From Candidatus Glassbacteria bacterium RIFCSPLOWO2_12_FULL_58_11 (lineage in GTDB: Bacteria > Gemmatimonadota > Glassbacteria > GWA2-58-10), in NCBI GenBank assembly GCA_001780825.1, contig MFIX01000112.1, positions 4,554 through 19,125 on the forward strand: a DNA stretch of 14,572 bases, in the 5' to 3' direction. Shown in pieces: positions 1-7,200 of this stretch; within the stretch, counting starts at the first letter, position 1; each line of letters starts with the position of its first letter. A model generated the notes under the pieces. It did not search any database, had not been told where the DNA came from, and saw nothing but the letters and a program-made list of their open reading frames with translations. Made by a program: the position numbers and the translations under genes.

Positions 1-1104
1 ATCTATCAGGCAGTACTGCAAGCCGGCCTCGCGGGCGAAATCGATATAATGCACATAGGTCGAAGTCTCGAAACCACCCGCCTGCACCCGGCCGCGGCTC
101 TTGCCGACCACTTTGCCGCTCCACCAGTCCCAGGAGGCCTTGCCGGGTTTGATCCAGGAGATGTCCTCCAGTTTCTGCGGCGAGCTGAGAGCCAGGATCA
201 GGTTGGATTCGATGAGCTTGCCGGCATTGTCCGCGATCATGATCACGCGCCAGGGAGTGGAGAAAGGAACTTTCCCGATCCCCTTGACCTCTTTTTCACC
301 GGGTAAAGGAACCAACATGGTATTGAAGGCGTTCTCGATATTGCGGGCCCCGGTAAGGTAAAAAGCCGGGTAATCCACCAGCTCGGCCTGGGCGATGCAC
401 AGCGCGGGACCCTCGGGTACCCGGATCAGCATCGGCAGCGCGGCGGTGCTGTCCCGGGTGATCTGGGAGAGCTTGATACCGGCATAATGGCTCTCATACT
501 GGTGCGGCGGCAGGGGAGTGGTAAACATGCAGTTGACATCCACATCCTGGGCGAAATAGTAGCCGGTATATTCATCGACCAGAATGAAATCCGTGATGAA
601 ACCGCTGTGTTTGGCCGAGGGAATACTGATCTTGGGTTCCTGTTCCGGGAAATGGTAACGGAAAGCCAGCCCCTCATTATAAGCCCGGAAAATGAGGTCA
701 AAGGTCTTGGCGGGGATACTCTTTTCACGCAGGGTAACCGTGACTTCATTGTATTCGAGCCGGACATGGGATTGTTTGCTGAACGGCGTATCGAAATCAT
801 CCACCCCGCTGGTCTGGTTGAGCCCCATAATCAGCATGTCTCCCAGTGCCGCCTTATAGCCGCTGAAATTCATCCCCAGGGGAGATTCCCGCAGCAGATC
901 CTTACCGTCACGCATAACCTTGTAATACATGTTTTCGCCCTGCATATAAGGCTCCGGCATCGCTTTCAGCTCGAAGTTCAGCTCAATCCTGCCGTCCGGA
1001 CTTTTCAGCGAAACCATTCCCTGGGATACATACGAGCCGCAGGAAAACATGGTAAGAGACAATGCCAGCAGCGTTGCCGGGATGGCGGCCAACCTCTTGT
1101 ACAT
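1..1104 (-). CDS. GH97 family glycoside hydrolase lipoprotein (3' end beyond window)
   Basis: This is an exported sugar hydrolase of the alpha-glucosidase/alpha-galactosidase GH97 family (SusB-like). Its first 368 residues are in the window and it runs off the left edge with the frame open; family members are usually 640-740 residues, so about half is missing. A hydrophobic signal (residues 5-20) ends at Cys22 in MFSC, a plausible lipobox, suggesting membrane anchoring. Residues about 30-310 match the N-terminal beta-sandwich domain, with YNEGLAFRY at 142-150 and FSTPWRVI at 281-288. The barrel begins with WDWWSGK (325-331) and YIDFAREAGLQYCLID (353-368). These are typical GH97 signatures. 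The catalytic acid and base lie in the missing part, so inverting or retaining chemistry cannot be judged. The ATG is preceded by AGGGGGA, seven bases upstream. Substrate specificity is unknown. Confidence 0.9.
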   Translation of the reverse strand, partial: MYKRLAAIPATLLALSLTMFSCGSYVSQGMVSLKSPDGRIELNFELKAMPEPYMQGENMYYKVMRDGKDLLRESPLGMNFSGYKAALGDMLIMGLNQTSGVDDFDTPFSKQSHVRLEYNEVTVTLREKSIPAKTFDLIFRAYNEGLAFRYHFPEQEPKISIPSAKHSGFITDFILVDEYTGYYFAQDVDVNCMFTTPLPPHQYESHYAGIKLSQITRDSTAALPMLIRVPEGPALCIAQAELVDYPAFYLTGARNIENAFNTMLVPLPGEKEVKGIGKVPFSTPWRVIMIADNAGKLIESNLILALSSPQKLEDISWIKPGKASWDWWSGKVVGKSRGRVQAGGFETSTYVHYIDFAREAGLQYCLID

Positions 1105-1302
1105 TGAGATTCCCCCTGTGCTTATGAAGATAATTATTATGCGGAATTCTATCTGAGCCTGAGGATTAAAACCGATCCGGTCCGAAGCCAACTGCCTGAC
1201 CGATGTCAAACATCCGATATACAAGAATCCGTCAAATTATTTGGCGCTCTCTGACGCGGCACCGTAACTGCCCCGCAGATCGGCCGGAAAAGATTGGAGT
1301 AA

Positions 1303-1333
1303 ATTATATAACGCAAAAAGCGTTGAAAAGCAA
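1303..1333 (-). promoter_or_regulatory. Possible sigma70-type promoter for the GH97 gene
   Basis: Read on the minus strand, TTGCTT (1333-1328) is followed after 19 bases by a perfect TATAAT (1308-1303). The -10 matches fully, the -35 matches only three of six positions, and the spacer is long. The implied leader is about 190 bases. It is the best promoter-like match upstream of the GH97 gene, but it rests on sequence resemblance alone. Confidence 0.3.
1310..1324. repeat. Perfect inverted repeat AACGC-AAAAA-GCGTT
   Basis: The arms AACGC and GCGTT are perfectly complementary around an A5 centre. The repeat lies between the putative -35 and -10 of the GH97 promoter, where a bound repressor would block RNA polymerase. 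It could be an operator of a LacI-like or other dimeric regulator. A short 5-bp inverted repeat can also occur by chance. Confidence 0.35.
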
Positions 1334-1455
1334 TAGATTAGTCAGGCCTGTACGGCAATAATTTTTCCTGCCTGCGGGTCTTCTTTTATTAAAAGCCTTC
1401 TCCCCGCCGGACCGGATTACAGGGTTTTCTCCGCGGCCGGTTTCGGTCGATGCCC

Positions 1456-2382
1456 TCAGGGCAGTCCCTGCACTTTCAGATGGATGGCATAGACCGCGGA
1501 CCGGGCGGTGATAAAAAGCGTCTGCCAGTCGTCACCGCCGAAACAGCAGTTAGTCGGCTGCTCCTGGGTGAGGATTTTCCCGATCAGGACCCCCTCCGGC
1601 GAAAAGACCTGGATCCCATCCCCGGCGCTGGTAAAGAGCCGGCCCCGGGTATCGATACACATGCCGTCCGGCCCGCCCGGCGAGATTACCGCAAAAATAC
1701 CGGCTGACACGAGGCTGTCGCCGGCCACTTTGAACTTCCGGATATGGTGCGGCTTGCCGCTGTCGCTGATATAGAGCAGCTTTTTGTCCGGCGAGAACAC
1801 GATCCCGTTGGGCATGTTGAAATCCCCCACCACTGCTGACGGCTCACTTTTGCCCGGAGCCAGGCGGTAAACATAGTTGGCCGGCTGTTCCGGCTTTTCA
1901 TTCACCAGGCCGTAGGGCGGGTCGGTGAACCAGAGCGAGCCATCCGAACTCAGGGCGATATCGTTCGGGCTGCTCAAGCGCAGCCCTTTGTAATGGTCGC
2001 AAAGGGTAACCGCGCTGTCCTTGGATACCGACAGGCTGACCCTTCTCCCACCGTGCTCGCAGGCCAGCAGACGGCCCTGGCTGTCCAGCAGCAGGCCATT
2101 GGAGTTGCCGCTCGGCTTGCGCCAGACCGATAGCTCCTCCCCCGGAGCCCAGCGGTAAATTGTATTGGCGGGGATATCGCTGAACAGCAGGTACCCCGGC
2201 CGGCCCTCGCGGGAACCGATCCAAACCGGCCCCTCGGTGAACTGGAGCCCGGAGGCCACCACCTGTAGAGCGGCGCTGTCCTCGGCGACCGCAGCGAATT
2301 CCGGTTTGATTTTCTCGACCGCCGCGGCCAGGGAAATCTGCGGCAGGCAAAGCAGGAGCAAGGCTTTCAGAGAGTTTTTCAT
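1456..2382 (-). CDS. Exported SMP-30/gluconolactonase/LRE-like beta-propeller protein
   Basis: This 308-residue protein of the SMP-30/gluconolactonase family probably hydrolyses a sugar lactone or related ester outside the cytoplasm. A signal peptide covers residues 1 to about 20 (cleavage near SLAAA). The metal-ligand positions of the family are all recognisable: Glu50 in EGPVW, Asn140 in PNDIALSSDGSLWFTDPPYG, Asn192 in PNGIVFSPD and Asp239 in GGPDGMCID. Their spacing matches the four ligands known in animal SMP-30. The length is normal for the family. The ATG has an excellent GGAGGT six bases upstream. It stands alone between two intergenic gaps, so it is probably transcribed by itself. Enzymes of this family often sit beside glycoside hydrolases and oxidoreductases, which agrees with the GH97 neighbour. 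The exact substrate cannot be read from the sequence. Confidence 0.9.
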   Translation of the reverse strand: MKNSLKALLLLCLPQISLAAAVEKIKPEFAAVAEDSAALQVVASGLQFTEGPVWIGSREGRPGYLLFSDIPANTIYRWAPGEELSVWRKPSGNSNGLLLDSQGRLLACEHGGRRVSLSVSKDSAVTLCDHYKGLRLSSPNDIALSSDGSLWFTDPPYGLVNEKPEQPANYVYRLAPGKSEPSAVVGDFNMPNGIVFSPDKKLLYISDSGKPHHIRKFKVAGDSLVSAGIFAVISPGGPDGMCIDTRGRLFTSAGDGIQVFSPEGVLIGKILTQEQPTNCCFGGDDWQTLFITARSAVYAIHLKVQGLP

Positions 2383-2499
2383 GTCAACCTCCAGAAAATG
2401 GGCCGGCAGCGAGTTAGGTAATTATCCTCTAAATGAGCAACTAAAAATCCCTTGTATCATGAATTTCAAAACCACTACAAAGACAGGGCAGATTGACTT

Positions 2500-2599
2500 G
2501 GTTTAATTAGTTTAAATTTAAGGAATTACCGTAGGGGCGACGCATGCGTCGCCCCTACAATCCGATGTTCATTGCCAATATGCGTTATTATTTCGACAC
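2500..2599 (-). repeat. Interspersed palindromic repeat, copy A
   Basis: The core at 2531-2558 is a perfect 28-bp palindrome with arm GTAGGGGCGACGCA. It is inverted relative to copies B and C. Positions 2500-2542 match the reverse complement of 11418-11460 (copy C) at 37 of 43 positions without gaps. Positions 2559-2599, read on the minus strand, align with the left flank of copy B (7041-7080), including GGCAAT[G/A]AACAT and GGATT. The repeat therefore extends well beyond the palindrome. It lies between the SMP-30 and esterase genes and codes for nothing. Confidence 0.9.
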
Positions 2600-2665
2600 C
2601 TAAATCAGAATCTGCTTACATGAAATCAAGCATTCAAAGGGCTTTTCCCCTGCTGGCGCTCGATC

Positions 2666-3706
2666 TCATCTCCCTTTGCTCTGCACGGCGAGCCATTCAC
2701 AGGCCGCCTCAGGCAAGCCTTCGTGCCCGCCCTCAAAGATTGTCACCCGCGCCGGCCCCGCGCTCCGGCGAAAGAGAACCTTATTCTCTCCAAAGGCCGG
2801 GTCCTCCTCCCGCTCCGTACTCAGCTCCGGTGGAACGGATTCCCGGGCCTCGAACCAGGCAATCTGCTCCGCGGTGAGCATTTTTTCCGGCTTTCCATTG
2901 GCCGCGGCCAGAGCATTGAAAGCCCGCAGTGTATGCCCCACCGGCACCGAGCCCGTGTGCCCGTCATGAATCCCGGCGCAAATTTCGACCGGGACTCCGG
3001 CCAGCGCTCCCAGACTGGGTAGCGAGGAACGCAAGGCGTACTGGCTGTCCGCCGCGGTGCTCGCGCCGGGCGCTCCGCCGCAGGAAGCCTCCATGTCGGC
3101 GGCGTACTTGTTGCCCCGTTCGACACACTCCGCATGCCAGCGGGCCAGATCGGCTATCGGTACCCAGGCCGAGACTCCGGCCCAGAGCGCGGGCGAGCGG
3201 GAGGCGGTCAAGAGCGACATGTGGCCGCCGCCGCTCAGTCCGGCCAGGTAAATGCGCTGCGTGTCGACTGCGACCTGGACTTTTGCGAATTCCACGGCAT
3301 CCAGGATATCCGCGGTCGCCGTCTCGCTGCCCGTGGCCTGGGGGTTGTCATCCGGGCCGCGGAAATCGGGATGGATGAATACCCAGCCGCGCCGGCGGGC
3401 CTGTTCCAGCCAGAGCGCTCCGTCAGCCTGAAGGTAATCTCCGCTCCAGGTATGCAGGGCCACCAGGAGCGGCGCAGGCTGCCCGCCGGATTCCGGCAAC
3501 CAGAACAGGGCCGGTTGGATGGCGCTGTCGCGGCTGCTCACGATCTCCACTTTCCGCACCTCCCGCGGCCAGCCCGCCAGGCTGTCATTCATTGACTGTT
3601 GTCCCATCCGCGATTCCTTTTCCGCGGCGCGCGAACAACCGCCAGGACAAATCAACACGATCAGCCAGAAAGCGAACATCGCCGCCGTCCCATATTTCCG
3701 GCACAT
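2666..3706 (-). CDS. Lipoprotein alpha/beta-hydrolase (esterase or prolyl-oligopeptidase-like)
   Basis: This 346-residue exported hydrolase has the alpha/beta-hydrolase fold and probably cleaves an ester bond in a carbohydrate or phenolic ester. The signal sequence ends in CPGGC with Cys24 as the likely lipidated residue. The catalytic triad is visible: Ser158 in GLSGGG, Asp248 in AGIHDGH and His328 in EGGHEG. HTWSGDY near residues 85-91 fits the oxyanion strand and loop. The frame extends upstream to a TTG at 3745, but ATG 3706 is preferred because it starts a proper lipoprotein signal and the TTG would sit at the predicted transcription start. A G6 run (3711-3716) lies four bases before the ATG, an imperfect Shine-Dalgarno. 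It is transcribed divergently from the serine hydrolase-galE pair. Sequence alone does not separate feruloyl or acetyl esterase from peptidase activity. Confidence 0.85.
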   Translation of the reverse strand: MCRKYGTAAMFAFWLIVLICPGGCSRAAEKESRMGQQSMNDSLAGWPREVRKVEIVSSRDSAIQPALFWLPESGGQPAPLLVALHTWSGDYLQADGALWLEQARRRGWVFIHPDFRGPDDNPQATGSETATADILDAVEFAKVQVAVDTQRIYLAGLSGGGHMSLLTASRSPALWAGVSAWVPIADLARWHAECVERGNKYAADMEASCGGAPGASTAADSQYALRSSLPSLGALAGVPVEICAGIHDGHTGSVPVGHTLRAFNALAAANGKPEKMLTAEQIAWFEARESVPPELSTEREEDPAFGENKVLFRRSAGPARVTIFEGGHEGLPEAACEWLAVQSKGR

Positions 3707-3751
3707 CGCGCCCCCCGGAAAAATGTATTTTCCCACTGTGGCCAAAGCTAT

Positions 3752-3780
3752 ATATTAGATGAAAAATATCCCGCTGACAA
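3752..3780 (-). promoter_or_regulatory. Probable promoter of the lipoprotein esterase gene
   Basis: On the minus strand TTGTCA (3780-3775, five of six consensus bases) is followed after exactly 17 bases by TAATAT (3757-3752, four of six). Transcription would start near 3745, giving a leader of about 40 bases before the ATG at 3706. This supports that ATG over the upstream TTG. Confidence 0.45.
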
Positions 3781-3918
3781 GGAATCTGCCGGGCCGCCGC
3801 CAAAGGACAGGATTTTCTCTAGGACAGAGCGTTCCGCAGGCGGAGTAATTTGGCTGGGCGGCCGGCGGAAGACCCAGACCGGGAAAAGACCCGAAACTGC
3901 GGAAAAGGAGAGCAGATC

Positions 3919-6018
3919 ATGAAAAGTTTGCGTGCCGGATTGATGGTTATAGCCGTACTGACAATCCTTACCGGAGGCCGGCCCGCCGCAGTCCGGGCGC
4001 AGGACTTCCAGTGGGTAACCGGGGAGCCGGAACGCTGCGGGTTCGACAGCCTGCGGCTGGCCGAGCTGGACAAGCTGATGGCCGGGCGCCGGACCACGGG
4101 ACTGCTGATTGTGCGCCACGACCGGATCGTGCACGAGTGGTACAGCCCGGATTACGGCCCGGACAAGAAACACTACACGGCCTCGCTGGCCAAAGCCCTG
4201 GTGGGCGGGATGTCGCTGCTGCTGGCCCTCAACGATGGCCGCCTGCAGGCGGACGACCCGGCGTACAAATACATCCCGTTCTGGGAACAGGACTCGCTCA
4301 AGAAGCGGATCACCATCCGTCACCTGGCCACCCACACCTCGGGGATCGAGGAAGCCGAAACCCCGGGAAAGACCCATTTCGAGCAGACCGGCTGGAAGCT
4401 CAATTTCTGGAAGCAGATACCGGACCCCTTTAGCCTGGCGACACGCGAAGCGCCGGTAATCTTTACCCCGGGTGCGAGGTATGATTACAGTAACCCGGGG
4501 ATGGCCTGCCTGGCCTATGCGGTCACTTCAAGCTACAAAGGCACAGCTTTCCCGGACATCCGCACGCTGCTCAGGCAGCGGGTGATGAACCCGATTGGCG
4601 TGCCGGAGGCCGACTGGACCTGCGGCTATGACACCACCTTCGAGGTGGACGGGCTCAGGCTGGTCGCCAACTGGGGCGGCGGCAACTATACGCCGCGCGC
4701 CGTGGCCCGGGTCGGCCGGCTGATGCTGCGCCAGGGTAACTGGGAGGGCCGTCAGCTTATCGACTCCACCTGGGTCAAAAAGGTGCTGAGCTATGCCGGC
4801 CAGCCCATGGAGCCCCGCCCGGGAGGAGATTCGAATCCCGCCAGCGGCCTGGCCTGGTACTGCAATTTCGATGGGGTCTGGGAGGAAGTGCCCCGGGATG
4901 CGTTCGCCGGGGCCGGCGCGGGCAACCAGGTGCTGCTGGTGGTGCCCAGCCTGGATTTGATCGTGGTCCGCAACGGCGAGCTGCTGGACAACAGCCCTGA
5001 GCCGCTTTTCTGGGGCGGGATCGAAAAGTACCTTTTCAACCCGGTCATGGAAGCCCTCGTGCGGCCGCCCTGCCAGCCCAGCCGGAAGATCCTCGGTATC
5101 GACTTCGAGCCGGCCGAAAAAATTGTCCGCGGGGCGCCGGACAGCGACAACTGGCCGCTCACCTGGGCCGATGACGGGGAAATGTTCACCGCGTACGGCG
5201 ATGGTTGGGGGTTCGAGCCGCGGGTGGAGAAAAAGCTCAGCAACGGGCTGGCCCGGATCAGCGGGGGCCCGGAAGACTGGAAGGGCGAAAACATCCGCTC
5301 CGCCACCGGAGAATCATACGGAGATGGGCCGGCCGGGTCCAAGGCCAGCGGGATGCTGATGCTGGACGGAACGCTCTACATGCTGCTGCGCAATACCGGC
5401 AACTCGCAGCTCTTCTGGAGCCGGGACCACGGCAAAAGCTGGACCCCGGGATTCAAGTTCAGCACCAGTTTCGGCTGTCCCGCTTTCTTAAATTTCGGCA
5501 AAAACTACCGGGGCGCGCCGGACAACTATGTTTACCTCTATTCCCAGGATGGGCCGGACGCCTATGCGGATTACGACCAGGTAGTCCTGGCGCGAGTGCC
5601 GCGCGGACAAATCAAAGACCGGAAGGCTTACGAGTTCTTCCGGGGAACGGACAGCGGCGGCGGCCCGCTCTGGAGCGCGGAGGTGGAACAGCGCGGGCCG
5701 GTATTCAGTTTTCCCGGCCACTGCCACCGTCTGGATGTGGTTTACGACCCCGGCCTCAAGCTTTACCTCATGGCCCTCGCCTCAAACCATCTCGGGAGCT
5801 GGGGTATTTACGAGGCCCCGGAGCCCTGGGGGCCCTGGCGGACCGCCTTTTTCACGGATAACTGGGGCCTGGGCGACACCCACGGTTACCGCATCCCCGG
5901 CAAATGGATCGCTCCGGACGGCCGGGGCTTCTATCTGGTCTTTTCCGGCCGGGAGTTCGGCGACACTACCTATGATGCCTTCTGCGTGCGGCGGGCCACG
6001 ATAAGGACAGCCGAATGA
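3919..6018 (+). CDS. Secreted beta-lactamase-like serine hydrolase fused to a sialidase-like (DUF4185-like) propeller domain
   Basis: This 699-residue exported protein has two parts. A signal peptide ends near VRA-Q (Ala27). Residues about 35-385 form a class C beta-lactamase/family VIII esterase-like domain: SLAK at 89-92 (SxxK nucleophile), YSN at 190-192, and GAGAGNQ at 331-337 followed by a DLIVV strand where the third motif belongs, though the usual His or Lys is absent there. Residues about 400-695 look like a beta-propeller: NWPLTWADDGEMFTAYGDG near 411-429, a perfect Asp-box SRDHGKSW (501-508), and HCHRLDVVYDP at 601-611. It resembles DUF4185 or sialidase-like sugar-binding and hydrolysing proteins. 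The likely role is de-esterifying a surface or environmental glycan. ATG 3919 is chosen over an upstream in-frame start at 3850 because AGGAG (3906-3910) and the signal peptide both fit it. Its stop overlaps galE. The domain assignment is firm for the first half and moderate for the second. Confidence 0.85.
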   Translation: MKSLRAGLMVIAVLTILTGGRPAAVRAQDFQWVTGEPERCGFDSLRLAELDKLMAGRRTTGLLIVRHDRIVHEWYSPDYGPDKKHYTASLAKALVGGMSLLLALNDGRLQADDPAYKYIPFWEQDSLKKRITIRHLATHTSGIEEAETPGKTHFEQTGWKLNFWKQIPDPFSLATREAPVIFTPGARYDYSNPGMACLAYAVTSSYKGTAFPDIRTLLRQRVMNPIGVPEADWTCGYDTTFEVDGLRLVANWGGGNYTPRAVARVGRLMLRQGNWEGRQLIDSTWVKKVLSYAGQPMEPRPGGDSNPASGLAWYCNFDGVWEEVPRDAFAGAGAGNQVLLVVPSLDLIVVRNGELLDNSPEPLFWGGIEKYLFNPVMEALVRPPCQPSRKILGIDFEPAEKIVRGAPDSDNWPLTWADDGEMFTAYGDGWGFEPRVEKKLSNGLARISGGPEDWKGENIRSATGESYGDGPAGSKASGMLMLDGTLYMLLRNTGNSQLFWSRDHGKSWTPGFKFSTSFGCPAFLNFGKNYRGAPDNYVYLYSQDGPDAYADYDQVVLARVPRGQIKDRKAYEFFRGTDSGGGPLWSAEVEQRGPVFSFPGHCHRLDVVYDPGLKLYLMALASNHLGSWGIYEAPEPWGPWRTAFFTDNWGLGDTHGYRIPGKWIAPDGRGFYLVFSGREFGDTTYDAFCVRRATIRTAE

Positions 6019-7007
6019 AAGTTCTGCTTGCCGGAGGAGCGGGCTATATCGGCTCACACGCCAACAAGCTGCTCGCCTCGAAGGGTGTCGAAACCGTGGT
6101 GCTGGACAATCTCTCCCGCGGGCACGCCGGGGCGGTCAAATGGGGCCGTCTGGTAAAGCTCGACCTGCTGGATTACGCGGGTTTGTGCGGGCTGTTCGAG
6201 AATGAGAAATTCGACGCGGTGATGCATTTCGCCGCGCTGATCTTTGTCGGCGAATCGGTCAAAGAGCCGGAGCGCTATTACCTGAACAACGTGGCCGGCA
6301 GCCTGAACCTTCTCCGGGCCATGCGCCAGGGCGGTGTCGATAAAATCATCTTTTCCTCGACCGCTGCGGTCTATGGCGAACCCCGGCAAATCCCGATCCC
6401 GGAAGAACATCCCAGCGCGCCGATCAATCCCTACGGCTGGAGCAAGCTGATGATCGAAAAAATCATCGGCGACTACTGCGCGGCCTATGGTATCCGCTCG
6501 ATCATCTTCCGCTATTTCAACGCCGCCGGGGCCGACCCGGACTGCGAGGTCGGCGAAAACCACGATCCGGAAAACCACCTCGTGCCGCTCGCTCTTCGGG
6601 CAATTCTGGATAAGAACCGCGCCCTGACCGTTTTCGGGACAGACTACGACACTCCTGACGGCACCTGTATCCGGGATTTCATCCACGTCATGGACCTGGC
6701 GGAATCGCATTGGCTGGGTTTGAAATACTTAGAGAGTCAAAGCGCGAGCGGCGGGACGATCAAGTTCTATAACGTGGGCAATGGCAGCGGGTTCAGCGTG
6801 CGCAAGGTGATCGACACGGCGGCGAAAGTGACCGGACGGGCACCCGAGGTAATTTATTCCGGCCGCCGTCCCGGAGACCCGCCGCAGCTTGTCGCCTCAA
6901 GCGAAAAACTGCGCGCCGAGCTGGGCTGGAAACCGCGCTACCCGGACCTGGCCTCGATCATTGGACACGCCTGGGCCTGGGAGAAAAAGCTGGCCGCGAA
7001 TAATTAA
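6015..7007 (+). CDS. galE: UDP-glucose 4-epimerase
   Basis: This cytoplasmic NAD-dependent enzyme interconverts UDP-glucose and UDP-galactose, in the Leloir pathway and in supply of sugar nucleotides for polysaccharide. It has 330 residues, the usual family length. The Rossmann GGAGYIGSH lies at 7-15, with Asp31 binding NAD ribose. SSTAAVYG (114-121) holds the catalytic Ser/Thr, and Tyr140 with Lys144 form the YxxxK pair in NPYGWSK. YFNAAGA (167-173) and the C-terminal GRRPGDPPQLVAS (283-295) are typical of GalE. Its ATG shares four bases (ATGA) with the stop of the preceding secreted hydrolase, so translation is probably coupled. Pairing an exported hydrolase with a cytosolic epimerase suggests a common galactose-containing glycan, but this is inference. 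Related epimerases can act on N-acetylated or pentose nucleotides. Confidence 0.95.
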   Translation: MKVLLAGGAGYIGSHANKLLASKGVETVVLDNLSRGHAGAVKWGRLVKLDLLDYAGLCGLFENEKFDAVMHFAALIFVGESVKEPERYYLNNVAGSLNLLRAMRQGGVDKIIFSSTAAVYGEPRQIPIPEEHPSAPINPYGWSKLMIEKIIGDYCAAYGIRSIIFRYFNAAGADPDCEVGENHDPENHLVPLALRAILDKNRALTVFGTDYDTPDGTCIRDFIHVMDLAESHWLGLKYLESQSASGGTIKFYNVGNGSGFSVRKVIDTAAKVTGRAPEVIYSGRRPGDPPQLVASSEKLRAELGWKPRYPDLASIIGHAWAWEKKLAANN

Positions 7008-7040
7008 GGGCGACGGAAATCCAAGATAAATTCTCCATGC

Positions 7041-7108
7041 GTGTTGAAATAGCCATGCGCAAAGGCAATAAACATGGATTGTAGGGGCGACGCATGCGTC
7101 GCCCCTAC
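7041..7108 (+). repeat. Interspersed palindromic repeat, copy B
   Basis: The core at 7081-7108 is the same perfect 28-bp palindrome as copy A, base for base. The left flank (7041-7080) aligns to copy A on the opposite strand with ten mismatches and one gap over 40 bases. The right flank is not shared with A or C, so this copy seems truncated after the palindrome. It lies between the convergent galE and glycosyltransferase genes, where its transcript could form a hairpin terminator for either strand, although no T tract follows. Confidence 0.9.
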
Positions 7109-7200
7109 GGGTGCTATGCTCCGGATGGCATAAGGAACAAACGGTATCGTAGCTTTATCTTTAAAATCAATTCAATAAAGTATAACCTTACCGGTAACTT

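Larger units (their letters stand above)
1105..1455. other. Intergenic region upstream of the GH97 gene
   Basis: These 351 bases separate two same-strand genes. No convincing ORF or RNA gene is seen. The stretch holds a possible minus-strand promoter (1303-1333), an inverted repeat inside its spacer (1310-1324), and a second small inverted repeat (GATGT caa ACATC, 1202-1214) that would lie in the GH97 leader. No GC-rich hairpin with a T tract follows the SMP-30 gene stop, so whether its transcript ends here is unclear. Confidence 0.6.

Noticed and set aside
487..1107. Plus-strand ORF opposite the GH97 gene
   Set aside because: The minus-strand reading is an unbroken 368 residues with GH97 motifs and a ribosome site; this ORF is its shadow.
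2531..2558. A CRISPR repeat or a simple terminator
   Set aside because: The three copies are kilobases apart without regular spacers, so not CRISPR. No T tract follows the palindromes, and two copies share long flanks, so a plain terminator does not explain them.
3704..3745. TTG at 3745 as the start of the lipoprotein esterase
   Set aside because: It would add 13 residues before a well-formed lipoprotein signal and would sit at the predicted transcription start with no Shine-Dalgarno.
3748..4377. Minus-strand ORF of 209 codons overlapping the serine hydrolase start
   Set aside because: It covers the SxxK-bearing coding strand in antisense and has no good ribosome site or domain.
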